Shown piece after piece: positions 48,086-56,741 of a stretch of 64,000 bases of DNA. The DNA is taken from positions 186,001 to 250,000 of the forward strand of contig NZ_CALPBY010000006.1 in the NCBI RefSeq assembly GCF_943181405.1, in the 5' to 3' direction. Within the stretch, counting starts at the first letter, position 1; every line of letters starts with the position of its first letter. A program made the position numbers and the translations under genes. The notes beneath the pieces were generated by a model. It had not been told where the DNA came from. It saw only the letters and a program-made list of their open reading frames with translations, and ran no database searches. Source of the stretch: Cellulosimicrobium sp. Marseille-Q4280. Its GTDB lineage: Bacteria > Actinomycetota > Actinomycetes > Actinomycetales > Cellulomonadaceae.

Positions 48086-50218
48086 TCAGCGGTCGGCGGT
48101 CCGACGACGCGCGGCGAGGACCAGGCCCGTGCCCGCCAGGACGATGAACGCCCCCGCGGCGAGCACGCCCGCGTCGCTGCCGGTCTGCGCCAGTGCGTCG
48201 GGCGACGCGGTGGTCGCGACGTCGGCGACAGGGACCGTGTCCGTCAGGCCCAGGTTCGTCGGCTCGGTCGACGGGCTCGTCGCCACGACCGCACCCGAGT
48301 CGTCGACGTAGACGGGGGCGACCGGGTCCGCCTCTGCGGGGTCGGCCGGGCCCGTCGGGTTCGTCGGGCGCGTCGGGTCGGCCGGGTCCGTCGGGTTCGT
48401 CGGGCGCGTCGGGTCGGCCGGGTCCGTCGGGTCCGTCGGGTCGGTCGGGTCGGTCGGGTCGGTCGGGTCGGTCGGGTCGGTCGGGTCGGTCGGGTCCTCC
48501 GGCTCGTCGGCGAGGGTCACGCCGATCCAGTCCCAGGCGACGGAGACGCTGTCGAGACCACCCAGGCCGATGAGCCAGTGCTGCTGGCCGGTCTGGATCC
48601 ACGTCTGCGTCGCCTCGTCCCACGCGGAGCTGTTGAGGTCGTTGCCGGTGTAGAAGTTCGGGCTGCCCTTGGTGGTGCCCTCGGCCGAGCCCCACACCTG
48701 GAACGACGGGAGGCTGCTCACGTCCGTGCCGGCCGGGACACGCACGAACACCTTCTGACCCGGGGTCACGGAGCTGACGACCTGGCCCTTCGCGTTCACG
48801 AGCACGACGCCCGCGGGCATCGCGGAGCCGTCCGCGGTGCGCAGCTCGACGTGCACGTCGCCCGTGCCGCCGGCGAGCGAGGCCGTGAAGCCGTAGTCGG
48901 TCGAGCCGTCGGCGTTGCGGACGAAGCCGTTCGAGACGAAGCCCGGCTGCGGCATGACGACGTTCTCGGTGAGCGCCTGCTCGATGAGCCAGGCAGCCGT
49001 CTCCAGGGTCGCCCTGCGATCGCTCGATCCCGACGACCACTGCGCGTAGCCCCACTCGTCGGTCTCGAACTGCTGCAGCGCGAAGTCGGAGAGGGTGACG
49101 TGGTCGTCCTCGTCGACGTCGAAGAAGAGGCCCATGACGTCGTGGCCGGTCGAGAAGTACCAGACGGCGAACTGCGTCGCCTCGTAGCCCGTGTACTCGA
49201 CGCGTCGCTGGACCTGCTCCTCCCACATGTCGCGGACCTGCTCCTCGGTGTAGTAGCCCTCGTCGAGGTACCACTGGTAGGACGTCTGGAACTCCTCCCA
49301 GGACTGGCCCGGCGCCATCGCGACCCCCGCGCGCTCGAGCAGCTCGGCCGCGTTCGCGGCACGTGCCGTCATGTCGGCGCCCCCCGTGAACCCGTTGACG
49401 AGGATCGTCTGGTGGGCGTCCGTGTTCTCCCAGTGCATCCCCTCGGGGTCGGCCTTCGCGACCTCGCCGTTCCACGCGTGCCACCACGAGCCGGCGATGT
49501 CCCGGTCGTAGACCATGTGCGTCGTGCCGTCGTCGTCCACGAGCTCGTGGTGGAGGATGTGCAGCTGGGGCTGACCGCTCCACCCGCTCCAGTCCTTGCC
49601 GGAGCCGCCGTCGACGGGCTCCTGGAAGTACCAGTAGTCGCAGGGGAAGCCGTGGTAGTACCCGTCGTGCCAGTGGGGCTCGTACTCGGCGTCGGGGTAC
49701 GCCGCCTGGGCCGCGCCCAGCGCGGACGCCGAGGCAGCCAGGGTGGTCGCCGCGGTGGGTGCGGCGTCGGCGGCAGCCGCGGCCTCGGCACCCTCCGGGA
49801 CTGCCTCGGGCTCGGTGCCGGTCTCCGTCGTCTCCGCCTCGGACTCGGTGCCCGTCTCCGTCCCCGGCTCGCCGCTCGGCTCGGCCTCAGGGTCCTCCTC
49901 GGCCGCGGGCGCGACGATCGGGTCGACGGGCGCGGCCTCCGGTGCCGGCTCGACGGGTGCGGCCTCGGGTGCCGGCTCGACGCTCGCAGGCTCGGATGCC
50001 GGGGCCTGGTCGACCGGTGCGACGACCTCGGCGGGAGCCTCGACGGCGGGCTGCTCGACCGACGGAGCGGCGGGAGCCTCGGCCGCCGCCTCCTCGGAGG
50101 ACGCCTCGGGGGCGGTCGTCGGGACGGCCTCTCCCTCGGACGCGATCGCCGCGAGCGGGGCGCCCAGGACGAGGGCGGCCGAGACGGCGGAGACGGTGGC
50201 GGTGCGACGGACCTTCAT
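48086..50218 (-). CDS. Cell-wall protein with thioester-like domain and LAQTG sorting signal
   Basis: 710 residues from ATG 50218 with GGAG upstream. Residues 1-27 are a Sec signal ('AALVLGAPLAAIAS'). Residues 28-165 are an Ala/Glu/Pro-rich wall-spanning stalk. Residues about 180-420 resemble a thioester domain, with candidate Cys193 in 'GFPCDYWYF' and Gln349 in 'ATQFAVWYFSTG'. A beta-rich domain follows (about 440-600), then a Pro/Thr/Asp tandem-repeat stalk ('DPTDPT' repeats), and finally LAQTG at 676-680 with a hydrophobic helix and RRR tail. LAxTG is the class E sortase motif of high-GC Gram-positives. The thioester would bond covalently to a surface amine. The gene is divergent from a two-component system. 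Confidence 0.8.
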   Translation of the reverse strand: MKVRRTATVSAVSAALVLGAPLAAIASEGEAVPTTAPEASSEEAAAEAPAAPSVEQPAVEAPAEVVAPVDQAPASEPASVEPAPEAAPVEPAPEAAPVDPIVAPAAEEDPEAEPSGEPGTETGTESEAETTETGTEPEAVPEGAEAAAAADAAPTAATTLAASASALGAAQAAYPDAEYEPHWHDGYYHGFPCDYWYFQEPVDGGSGKDWSGWSGQPQLHILHHELVDDDGTTHMVYDRDIAGSWWHAWNGEVAKADPEGMHWENTDAHQTILVNGFTGGADMTARAANAAELLERAGVAMAPGQSWEEFQTSYQWYLDEGYYTEEQVRDMWEEQVQRRVEYTGYEATQFAVWYFSTGHDVMGLFFDVDEDDHVTLSDFALQQFETDEWGYAQWSSGSSDRRATLETAAWLIEQALTENVVMPQPGFVSNGFVRNADGSTDYGFTASLAGGTGDVHVELRTADGSAMPAGVVLVNAKGQVVSSVTPGQKVFVRVPAGTDVSSLPSFQVWGSAEGTTKGSPNFYTGNDLNSSAWDEATQTWIQTGQQHWLIGLGGLDSVSVAWDWIGVTLADEPEDPTDPTDPTDPTDPTDPTDPTDPTDPADPTRPTNPTDPADPTRPTNPTGPADPAEADPVAPVYVDDSGAVVATSPSTEPTNLGLTDTVPVADVATTASPDALAQTGSDAGVLAAGAFIVLAGTGLVLAARRRTADR
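48355..48498 (-). repeat. In-frame tandem repeats encoding the wall-protein stalk
   Basis: A 9-bp unit (GTCGGGTCG on the plus strand) repeats about eight times at 48426-48498, encoding Asp-Pro-Thr triplets. Just before it two copies of a 36-bp unit encode Asp-Pro-Ala-Asp-Pro-Thr-Arg-Pro-Thr-Asn-Pro-Thr. Stalk length could vary by recombination. Confidence 0.8.
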
Positions 50219-50373
50219 GATCGAGCTCCTCGGGTGCGGTGCGGGTGTCTTCCTGATGACTCCACGTTCCCGCCCGTCGGGGTCCTGCCGGCACGCCCGA
50301 ACGGCGGTCGGCACTACCTCCGAAAGTCGACTCCTGCGGGGCGGGTCCCGTCGCCGCGCCCGAGGGCCCTCGC

Positions 50374-50379
50374 TAGCCT
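50374..50379 (+). promoter_or_regulatory. -10 hexamer of histidine kinase gene (leaderless)
   Basis: TAGCCT ends six bases before the GTG start at 50386, consistent with transcription starting at the start codon. No -35 match is obvious. Confidence 0.4.
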
Positions 50380-50385
50380 GGGTCG

Positions 50386-51483
50386 GTGGCCGTCCACGTC
50401 TCGCGGACCGATGTGCTCGTGGCGGCGGCCTGCGCCCTGGGCGGCGCCGTCCTCACGGTGCTGCGGGCACCGTCGCCTCCGGGCTGGGCGCCTGCCTGGC
50501 TCGAGCTCACGGCCCAGCTCACGGCTGCGGCCACCCTCCTGGCGCGGCGCAGGCACCCGCTCGCCGTGCTCGCGACGTGCCTGGCGCTGTCCTTCGTCGC
50601 GCCCGTCGTCGCGGCTCTCGGTGCGCTGCACGCGACCGCGCGCTACGTCGACCGCGCCCGCGTCCGCGTCGCTGCGGTGCTGGTGGCCGTGGCGACGACC
50701 TGGCCATCCTGGCTGGTGACGTCGGAGACGACCGGAGCGAGCCTGCTGTGGGCGGGGACGCTCGTGCTGCTCTTCGCCTTCTTCGCCGGCACCCTGGAAC
50801 GCCTCCAGTCCGAGACGGACGCGCGCGCGACCGCCGCCGCGGAGGACGCGGCCCGGGCGACGGAGCGAGCCTCCCTCGCGCGCGACCTGCACGACGTCGT
50901 CGCGCACCGGATCAGCTATCTCGTGGTCGAGGCAGGCCTCATCACCGCGACGAGCCCGGACGAGGAGGCCCGGCGGATCGCCACCGAGATCGGCGACGGG
51001 GGGCGCGCCGCGCTGGCCGAGATGCGCGACCTCCTCCGTGCGCTGACGTCCGAGGGCTCCGGGTCCACAGGTGCCGGTGGCCCCGGGGCGCCGTCTGCGG
51101 TCGGGGACGTCGAGCGCCTGGCCGACGAGGCGCGGCGGGCGGGCCTGCCGGTCCGCGTCCACGTCGAGGTCCCACCACCGCACGCGACGCCGGACCTCGT
51201 GGACCGGACCGTGCAGCGCGTCGTCTCCGAGGGACTCACGAACGTCGTCCGCCACGCGCCGGGGAGCGCGACGAGCGTCACCGTCACCCCGGCCGGGCGC
51301 GGCGTCCAGGTGACGGTCGAGAACGACCGTCCCGCGGGGCCGCCCACCGGGCTGACGACCGGCGGGTTCGGGATCGCCGGGCTGCGCGAGCGGGTAGAGC
51401 TCCTGGGAGGGACCCTGGACGCAGGTCCGACCGGCTCGGGCGGGTTCCGGCTGAGCGCCACCCTGCCGAGGAGGGACGCATGA
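50386..51483 (+). CDS. NarL-type sensor histidine kinase
   Basis: 365 residues from GTG 50386. Four or five N-terminal transmembrane helices (residues about 10-135) form a membrane sensor with no extracellular domain. The HisKA_3 phosphoacceptor is in 'SLARDLHDVVAHRISYLVVEAG', followed by an HATPase region ('VQRVVSEGLTNVVRHAPGSA', 'GGFGIAGLRERVELLGG'). It autophosphorylates and passes phosphate to the response regulator, whose start it overlaps by 4 bp. It is divergent from the LAQTG wall-protein gene, a possible target; the signal is unknown. Confidence 0.92.
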   Translation: MAVHVSRTDVLVAAACALGGAVLTVLRAPSPPGWAPAWLELTAQLTAAATLLARRRHPLAVLATCLALSFVAPVVAALGALHATARYVDRARVRVAAVLVAVATTWPSWLVTSETTGASLLWAGTLVLLFAFFAGTLERLQSETDARATAAAEDAARATERASLARDLHDVVAHRISYLVVEAGLITATSPDEEARRIATEIGDGGRAALAEMRDLLRALTSEGSGSTGAGGPGAPSAVGDVERLADEARRAGLPVRVHVEVPPPHATPDLVDRTVQRVVSEGLTNVVRHAPGSATSVTVTPAGRGVQVTVENDRPAGPPTGLTTGGFGIAGLRERVELLGGTLDAGPTGSGGFRLSATLPRRDA

Positions 51484-52133
51484 TCCGCGTGGTGGTCGTG
51501 GACGACGAGGCGTTGCTCCGCGCCGGGATCGTCCGGCTCGTCGACGTCGCCGCCGACCTGGAGGTCGTCGGGCAGGGCGGGGACGGCGCGGAGGCGGTCC
51601 GGCTCGTCCGGGAGCTGGCGCCGGACGCCCTGCTCCTCGACATGCAGATGCCCGTGATGGACGGGCTCGACGCGACCGTGGCGGTCCATCGCGAGCACCC
51701 GGGGACGGCGGTCGTCGTCCTGACCAGCTTCCTCTCGGACGAGTACGTCCTCCCCGCCCTCCGCGCGGGCGCCGTCGGGTACCTGCTCAAGGACTCGACG
51801 CCCGAAGAGCTCCACCACGGCATCCGTGCCGCGGTCGCCGGCGACGCGATCCTCTCCCCCGCCGTCGCGCGACATCTCCTCGCCGCCGCCGGGGACGACC
51901 GCTCGTCCCGGCGCAGCGAGGCTCGCCGTCGTCTCGACGCGCTCGCGCCGAAGGAGCGCGAGGTCGTGGTCGCGCTCGCCGACGGGTTGTCGAACGCCGA
52001 GATCGCCGGACGGCTCTATCTCGCGGAGTCCACGGTCAAGGCCTACCTCGCGCACGCGATGGCGAGGCTCGGCACCACGAACCGGACGCAGACGGCGATC
52101 CTGGCCCACGAGGCGGACCTGCGCGCGGACTGA
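51480..52133 (+). CDS. NarL/LuxR-family response regulator
   Basis: 217 residues from ATG 51480. The receiver domain has Asp9/Glu10, phospho-acceptor Asp54 in 'LLLDMQMPVMDG', Thr in 'VLTSFLSDEYV' and Lys in 'GYLLKDSTPEEL'. The HTH_LuxR output is 'LAPKEREVVVALADGLSNAEIAGRLYLAESTVKAYLAHAM' in outline. It acts as DNA-binding partner of the upstream kinase. Autoregulation or control of the divergent wall-protein gene is plausible but not shown. A GC hairpin follows the stop. Confidence 0.93.
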   Translation: MIRVVVVDDEALLRAGIVRLVDVAADLEVVGQGGDGAEAVRLVRELAPDALLLDMQMPVMDGLDATVAVHREHPGTAVVVLTSFLSDEYVLPALRAGAVGYLLKDSTPEELHHGIRAAVAGDAILSPAVARHLLAAAGDDRSSRRSEARRRLDALAPKEREVVVALADGLSNAEIAGRLYLAESTVKAYLAHAMARLGTTNRTQTAILAHEADLRAD

Positions 52134-52140
52134 CCGACCA

Positions 52141-52167
52141 CCCGGCGGACGGCGGGTGCCCGCCGGG
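52141..52167 (+). terminator. Hairpin after response regulator gene
   Basis: CCCGGCG (52141-52147) pairs with CGCCGGG (52161-52167); an inner GGCGGG/CCCGCC pairing is also possible. It starts 8 bp past the stop. Confidence 0.45.
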
Positions 52168-52243
52168 CGAGTGCCGGTGGTCCGCGTAGCGTGGCTCGTC
52201 CACGGGAAGAAGCCCCGTGCCACCTCCCCCGAGGAGGCCTGCC

Positions 52244-52777
52244 ATGAGCACCAGCACCAGTGTCCCTGCGTCCGGCCGCACCACCGCGGGCCCTCCCGGC
52301 ATCGCCCTGCCCGGCATCGTCCTGGGCGTCGGGCTCGGCGGGTTCGTCGACGGCATCCTGCTGCACCAGATCCTGCAGTGGCACCACATGCTGTCGAGCG
52401 CGGGCAGCGCGAACATCGACATCGGCAGCTACCCGCCGACGACGGTCCACGGCCTGCAGATGAACACGCTCTGGGACGGGCTCTTCCACACCGTGACCTG
52501 GGTCGCGGTGCTCGTCGGGCTGGGCCTGCTCTACGCACGCGTCACCGAGGCGCGCGGGCGGGTCTGGACGTCGCGGACGCTGTGGGGCTGGATGCTCGTG
52601 GGCTGGGGTCTGTTCAACCTCGTCGAGGGCCTGGTCGACCACCACCTCCTCGCGATCCACCACGTCGTGAGCGGTCGGTACCAGACGCTCGCGGACGTCG
52701 CGTTCCTCGTCCTCGGCGCCCTGCTCGTGGTCGGCGGCTGGCTGCTGCAGCGCACGGGCCGGCCCGTCGAGCCGTGA
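52244..52777 (+). CDS. DUF2243 membrane protein
   Basis: 177 residues from ATG 52244 with GAGGAGG upstream. Four transmembrane helices are predicted (about 20-40, 75-95, 113-133 and 150-168). The family hallmark is 'GFVDGILLHQILQWHHMLS' and later 'NLVEGLVDHHLLAIHHVV', with His/Asp pairs likely to bind metal or heme. DUF2243 proteins are of unknown function and are usually followed by a CtaG-like gene, as here (4-bp overlap). The pair is thought to relate to copper or cytochrome oxidase maturation. Confidence 0.88.
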   Translation: MSTSTSVPASGRTTAGPPGIALPGIVLGVGLGGFVDGILLHQILQWHHMLSSAGSANIDIGSYPPTTVHGLQMNTLWDGLFHTVTWVAVLVGLGLLYARVTEARGRVWTSRTLWGWMLVGWGLFNLVEGLVDHHLLAIHHVVSGRYQTLADVAFLVLGALLVVGGWLLQRTGRPVEP

Positions 52778-53598
52778 CGAGCCACGGCGACCACGGCGGC
52801 GCGGGGCTCGGTCTGGACGGGGAGTCGCTGCTCGTCCTCGCCGCGCTCGGGGTCGTCGCGTGGGCCTACCTCGTCCTCGCGCTGCGCCAGCACGCCGACC
52901 CGCGCGGATGGAGCCCGTGGCGCACCGCGAGCTTCCTCGGCGGCGTGGCCCTGCTCGCGGCCGCCCTCGTGCCGGCGCTGTCGCCGCTGCCCACGGGCTC
53001 GTTCGCGGACCACATGTACCGGCACCTGCTCGTCGGCATGTACGCGCCGCTCGCCCTCGTGCTCGGCGCGCCGGTGACGCTCGTCCTGCGGTCCGTGGGC
53101 CCGCGCGCCGGACGCCGCGTCGGGCGACTGCTGCGCCGTCGACCCGTGCAGGTGCTCGCCCATCCGGTGACCGCCGTGCTGCTGAGCGTCGGCACCCTGT
53201 ACGTCGTCTACCTGACGCCGCTCTACGCGGCGACCACGCAGCACCCGACCCTGCACCACCTCGTGCACCTGCACTTCCTGGCCGCGGGCTACCTGTTCGC
53301 GTACGCCCTCGCCGGCCCGGACCCGGCGCCGCACCGGCCGTCGGTCCGCGCCCGCCTCGTCGTGCTGGGCGTCGCGATCGCCGCGCACGCAGTGCTCGCG
53401 CAGCTCCTGTACGCCGGGGCGTTCGTCGCCGTTCCCGGCCCGGCCGCGGACCGGCGGACGGGAGCGGAGCTCATGTACTACGGGGGCGACCTCGCGGTGG
53501 TCCTGCTCGCGCTCGCCCTCGTCTCGACCTGGCGCCCGGTGCGCGCGCCGACGCGCGCCGTGCACACGGTCACGGCCAGGACGACGACTTCTCCCTGA
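52774..53598 (+). CDS. CtaG/caa3-type cytochrome oxidase assembly protein
   Basis: 274 residues from GTG 52774. About seven transmembrane helices. Conserved His/Met-rich loops are present: 'FADHMYRHLLVGMYAPL', 'HPTLHHLVHLHFLAAGYLF' and 'MYYGGDLAVVLLAL', matching the Caa3_CtaG family, which helps assemble copper centres of heme-copper oxidases. The N-terminal 'SHGDHGG' adds further possible copper ligands. It is co-translated with DUF2243, suggesting a joint role in copper delivery to respiratory oxidase. Confidence 0.88.
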   Translation: MTSHGDHGGAGLGLDGESLLVLAALGVVAWAYLVLALRQHADPRGWSPWRTASFLGGVALLAAALVPALSPLPTGSFADHMYRHLLVGMYAPLALVLGAPVTLVLRSVGPRAGRRVGRLLRRRPVQVLAHPVTAVLLSVGTLYVVYLTPLYAATTQHPTLHHLVHLHFLAAGYLFAYALAGPDPAPHRPSVRARLVVLGVAIAAHAVLAQLLYAGAFVAVPGPAADRRTGAELMYYGGDLAVVLLALALVSTWRPVRAPTRAVHTVTARTTTSP

Positions 53599-53603
53599 TC
53601 GGT

Positions 53604-53631
53604 GCATCCAAGACCGTCCTCCCACCGGAAG
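53604..53631 (+). promoter_or_regulatory. Possible ECF (SigK-like) promoter
   Basis: GCATCC (53604-53609), a 15-16 bp spacer and CCGGAAG (53625-53631) resemble the mycobacterial SigK promoter CCATCC/CCGAAT. It lies about 60 bp before the DUF4397 gene, whose operon encodes an ECF sigma factor and its anti-sigma, suggesting autoregulation. Confidence 0.35.
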
Positions 53632-53692
53632 TAGTGGTGTCAGCAGCACTCGCGCCCGGCAGCAACGCCGGGCCCGCCATCTGGAGGACACC

Positions 53693-54583
53693 ATGCACCG
53701 CACCGCACGACGCAGCGCCGCGCTCGCGGGCGCCGTCGGACTCGTCGCCCTCGGCGCGTTCGCGGCCCCGGCCTCGGCCGACACCGCGGAGAACGCCAGC
53801 CTCTCCGTCCTGCACGGCGTCCCGGACACGCCCGTCGACGTCTGGGTCAACGACGAGCTCACCCTCGACGACTTCCAGCCGGGCGACCTCGCAGGGCCGC
53901 TCGACCTGCCCGCCGGCACGTACAGCGTGGCGATCACCGCCCCGGACGCGACGGACACGAGCGCACCCGTGATCGGGCCGGTCGACCTGCCCCTCGAGGC
54001 CGGTGGGAACTACACCGCCGCGGCCCACCTCGACGCCGCCGGGGAGCCCACCGCGACCCTGTTCACGAACGACACGTCCCCGACCGCCGCGGGCGAGGGC
54101 CGGCTCACGGTCCGGCACATCGCCGCCGCTCCGGCCGTCGACGTCCTCGCGGGCGGCACGGCCGTCGTCTCCGGTCTGGAGAACCCCGACGAGTCCGTGC
54201 TGAACCTGCCGGCGAGCACCGTCTCCGCAGCGATCGCGGCGGCCGGGACCACCGAACCGGTGCTCGGCCCGGTCGACGTCACCGTCGCCGAAGGCGTCAA
54301 CACCATCGCCTACGCGTGGGGCAGCCTCGACGCGGGCAACCTCGCCCTCGCCACGCAGACCGTCGAAGGCCTGCACTCCGCGCCGGCCGGGGTCCCGGGC
54401 GGGCAGTCCGGGCTCGCGGCGGAGGCGTCGACGTCCTCCGTCTTCACCACGGCCGCCATCGCGTTCGGCGCGAGCCTCTTCGGTCTGCTGCTCGTCGCAG
54501 CGGTCGTCATGGGCACGCGGGCATGGCGCGAGCAGCACGTGGCCACGGCCGGCCGGACGACGCGCGGGCACCGCTCGGCATGA
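53693..54583 (+). CDS. Secreted DUF4397 protein with C-terminal membrane anchor
   Basis: 296 residues from ATG 53693 with TGGAGG upstream. Residues 1-29 are a signal peptide ('[14 protein letters not shown]'). Two DUF4397 beta-sandwich repeats follow, opened by '[20 protein letters not shown]' and '[20 protein letters not shown]', each about 100 residues. One C-terminal transmembrane helix (about 250-272) precedes a short basic tail. There is no LPxTG/LAxTG motif. The gene is followed without gap by a class F sortase gene and a sigma/anti-sigma pair, an arrangement seen in other actinobacteria. Likely an envelope protein produced under ECF control; its ligand is unknown. Confidence 0.87.
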   Translation: MHRTARRSAALAGAVGLVALGAFAAPASADTAENASLSVLHGVPDTPVDVWVNDELTLDDFQPGDLAGPLDLPAGTYSVAITAPDATDTSAPVIGPVDLPLEAGGNYTAAAHLDAAGEPTATLFTNDTSPTAAGEGRLTVRHIAAAPAVDVLAGGTAVVSGLENPDESVLNLPASTVSAAIAAAGTTEPVLGPVDVTVAEGVNTIAYAWGSLDAGNLALATQTVEGLHSAPAGVPGGQSGLAAEASTSSVFTTAAIAFGASLFGLLLVAAVVMGTRAWREQHVATAGRTTRGHRSA

Positions 54584-55266
54584 GGTCACGGCACGCGACG
54601 GCGCTCGCGACCCTCGCCGTGGGTGCCGCCCTCCTCGTCGGCGGGTGTGCCCCTGCACCCGCCGACGAGACCGCCGCCGGAGGTCACGTCCCGGCGGCGG
54701 AGGCTCCCGCCCGGCCCGCCCCGGGCGGGGGCACCGGCGGGGCGGACGCGGCGACGTCGGGCCCCGTGCCCGACGTCCCCGTCCGTCCCGCTCGGGACCA
54801 GCCGGCGGAGGCGCCTCCGGCGGCCACCCGGGTCGTCGTGCCGTCGATCGGGCTGGACATGGCCGTGGAGCCGGCGGGCGTCGACGGCGAGGGCCAGATG
54901 GCCCTGCCCGACGACGCCCGCTCGGCGGCGTGGTACCGGTTCGGACCCGGCCCCGCGAGCCCCGAGGGAGCCGTCGTGGTCGCCGCGCACGTGGACGACC
55001 TCGACGGAGCAGGACCGTTCGCCCGGCTGCCCGAGGTGGCCGCCGGCACGACGGTAGACGTCGTCGACGCGACGGGCACCACCTACACCTACACAGTGAA
55101 CGGCGTGGAGGACATCGCGAAGGCGGACCTCCCGCTCGACGTCGTCTTCGACCGCGGCGGCCCGCCCCGGCTCGTGCTCGTCACCTGCGGGGGCGAGTGG
55201 GACCGGGAGCGACGGTCGTACACGGAGAACGTCGTCGTCACCGCAGAGCGGACGGGCGGTGCGTGA
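54580..55266 (+). CDS. Class F sortase (lipoprotein-type N-terminus)
   Basis: 228 residues from ATG 54580. The N-terminus carries lipobox 'LVGGC' (Cys23), so it may be lipid-anchored instead of helix-anchored. After a Pro/Ala linker comes the sortase beta barrel with catalytic His137 ('AAHVDD'), Cys203 ('LVTCGG') and Arg212 ('RRSYTENVV'), plus '[17 protein letters not shown]' at the start. Class F sortases are actinobacterial transpeptidases of uncertain substrate preference. Its position next to DUF4397 suggests functional linkage, although DUF4397 lacks a sorting motif; the LAQTG protein at 48-50 kb is another potential substrate. Confidence 0.9.
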   Translation: MRSRHATALATLAVGAALLVGGCAPAPADETAAGGHVPAAEAPARPAPGGGTGGADAATSGPVPDVPVRPARDQPAEAPPAATRVVVPSIGLDMAVEPAGVDGEGQMALPDDARSAAWYRFGPGPASPEGAVVVAAHVDDLDGAGPFARLPEVAAGTTVDVVDATGTTYTYTVNGVEDIAKADLPLDVVFDRGGPPRLVLVTCGGEWDRERRSYTENVVVTAERTGGA

Positions 55267-55916
55267 CGGGCTACGATCGCCCCACGCGCACACGGCCGGC
55301 GACGACGAGGACGGCCCCGAAGCACGGAGGACCCGAGCTGAGCTCCCCCGACACCGCGGTCGACGACGCCGACGTCGCCCTCCTCGGCCGACGGTTCGCC
55401 GACGGCGACGAGGAGGCGCTCGCCGAGGCGTACCGCCGCTGGTCGACGCTCGTGCACACCATCGCCCTGCGGTCGCTCGGGAACCGTGCCGACGCCGAGG
55501 ACGTGACCCAGCAGGTCTTCGTCGGGGCGTGGCGCGGGAGGCACCGGTTCGACCCGGACCGCGCGCGGCTGCCCGCCTGGCTCGTCGGCATCACGCGGCA
55601 CAGCGTCGCCGACGCGCACGAGGCACGGTCCCGGGCCCGACGCTCCGAGCAAGCCGTCGCGGCGTCGGCTCCGAACCCTGAGACGACGGAGGACGACGTG
55701 CGCCGGGTCGCCGACCGCGTGCTCGTCGCGGACGAGCTCAGACGGCTCGGAGACCCGGGTCGGACGATCCTGGAGCTCGCGTTCTTCCGTGACCTGACGC
55801 ACGTGCAGATCGCCGAGGAGCTCGACCTGCCGCTCGGTACGGTCAAGAGCCACGTACGACGGAGCCTGATCCGGCTGCGCGACCGAATGGAGGTGGACGG
55901 TGCAGCACATCGATGA
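55263..55916 (+). CDS. ECF RNA polymerase sigma factor (SigK/SigL-like)
   Basis: 217 residues from GTG 55263, overlapping the sortase stop. The true start may lie further in, since GGAGG at 55325-55329 precedes a CTG at 55339. Region 2 reads '[26 protein letters not shown]' and '[16 protein letters not shown]'; region 4 reads '[32 protein letters not shown]' in outline. It directs RNA polymerase to a stress regulon. Its partner anti-sigma is encoded immediately downstream with a 17-bp overlap. Confidence 0.9.
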   Translation: MTGYDRPTRTRPATTRTAPKHGGPELSSPDTAVDDADVALLGRRFADGDEEALAEAYRRWSTLVHTIALRSLGNRADAEDVTQQVFVGAWRGRHRFDPDRARLPAWLVGITRHSVADAHEARSRARRSEQAVAASAPNPETTEDDVRRVADRVLVADELRRLGDPGRTILELAFFRDLTHVQIAEELDLPLGTVKSHVRRSLIRLRDRMEVDGAAHR

Positions 55917-56655
55917 CGAGACCCTCGCGCTCCTCGCGCTCGGCGAGGACGTGCTCGACGACGCCGCGCGCGCCCACCTCGGCACGTGCCCCGACTGCGC
56001 CACCGAGGTCGACGGCCTGCGCTCGGTGGTCGACGACGCGCGGGCCGGCGGTCCGGACCTCGTCGCGCCCGGCCCGGAGGTCTGGGATCGGATCCACGCG
56101 GAGCTCGGGCTCGGCGCCTCGTCGACGACACCGACCGGCGGCGTTCCGACCGGCGCGAGCGACACCACCACCGTCGCGAGCGACCTCGCGACCGTGACGC
56201 CGCTCGCGGGGCGGCGGCGCCGCACGTGGCTCCCGGTCGCCGCGGCCGCGTGCCTCGCGCTCGTCGTCGGCGTCGCGGGCGGCGTCTGGTGGGAGCGGCG
56301 CGAGCTCACGCCCGCGGAGACGACCGTCGCGACGGCCGACCTCGCCCCGCTGCCCGGCTGGGACGACGCGAGCGGCGAGGCACGGGTCGAGGAGACGGCC
56401 GACGGTCGGCGCCAGGTCGTCGTCTCGCTCGACGCCCCCGCGCCGGACGGCACGTTCCGCGAGGTGTGGTTGCTCGCCGAGGACGTCAGCGGGCTCGTGA
56501 GCCTCGGCGTTCTGGAGGGCTCGGAGGGCCGGTTCGACCTCCCGGCGGGCCTCGACCTCGCGGCCTTCCCCGTGGTCGACGTCTCGGAGGAGCACTTCGA
56601 CGGCGACCCGGCACACTCGGGCGACTCCGTCGTGCGGGGCCCGCTCGACGTCTGA
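55900..56655 (+). CDS. Membrane anti-sigma factor, RskA type
   Basis: 251 residues from GTG 55900. The N-terminal zinc-binding anti-sigma domain includes H-x3-C-x2-C as 'HLGTCPDC'. One transmembrane helix lies at about 107-126 ('[22 protein letters not shown]'), and the external domain has '[23 protein letters not shown]', the RskA C-terminal signature. It holds the sigma factor at the membrane until a signal leads to its proteolysis. Overlap with the sigma gene enforces balanced synthesis. The transcript ends at the long hairpin at 56668-56732. Confidence 0.92.
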   Translation: MQHIDDETLALLALGEDVLDDAARAHLGTCPDCATEVDGLRSVVDDARAGGPDLVAPGPEVWDRIHAELGLGASSTTPTGGVPTGASDTTTVASDLATVTPLAGRRRRTWLPVAAAACLALVVGVAGGVWWERRELTPAETTVATADLAPLPGWDDASGEARVEETADGRRQVVVSLDAPAPDGTFREVWLLAEDVSGLVSLGVLEGSEGRFDLPAGLDLAAFPVVDVSEEHFDGDPAHSGDSVVRGPLDV

Positions 56656-56667
56656 ACCCCGAACGCG

Positions 56668-56732
56668 AGATCGACCCGTACGTCCCGCGATCGACCTTCT
56701 GAGGGTCGATCTCGGGACGTACGGGTCGATCT
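56668..56732. terminator. Very long bidirectional hairpin
   Basis: A perfect 20-bp stem (56668-56687 with 56713-56732) continues after one mismatch into a further 8-bp stem (56689-56696 with 56704-56711) around a 7-nt TTCTGAG loop. It sits between the convergent anti-sigma and ArsR genes. Its CGAGATCG edge is shared with the element at 25522. Confidence 0.8.
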
Positions 56733-56741
56733 GCGGGTCCG

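Noticed and set aside
48355-48498. Regular tandem repeats as a CRISPR array
   Set aside because: Repeats are contiguous, in frame and encode a Pro/Thr/Asp stalk; there are no spacers and no cas genes.
53693-54583. DUF4397 protein as a direct substrate of the adjacent sortase
   Set aside because: The C-terminus has a plain membrane helix with no LPxTG or LAxTG-like pentapeptide before it.
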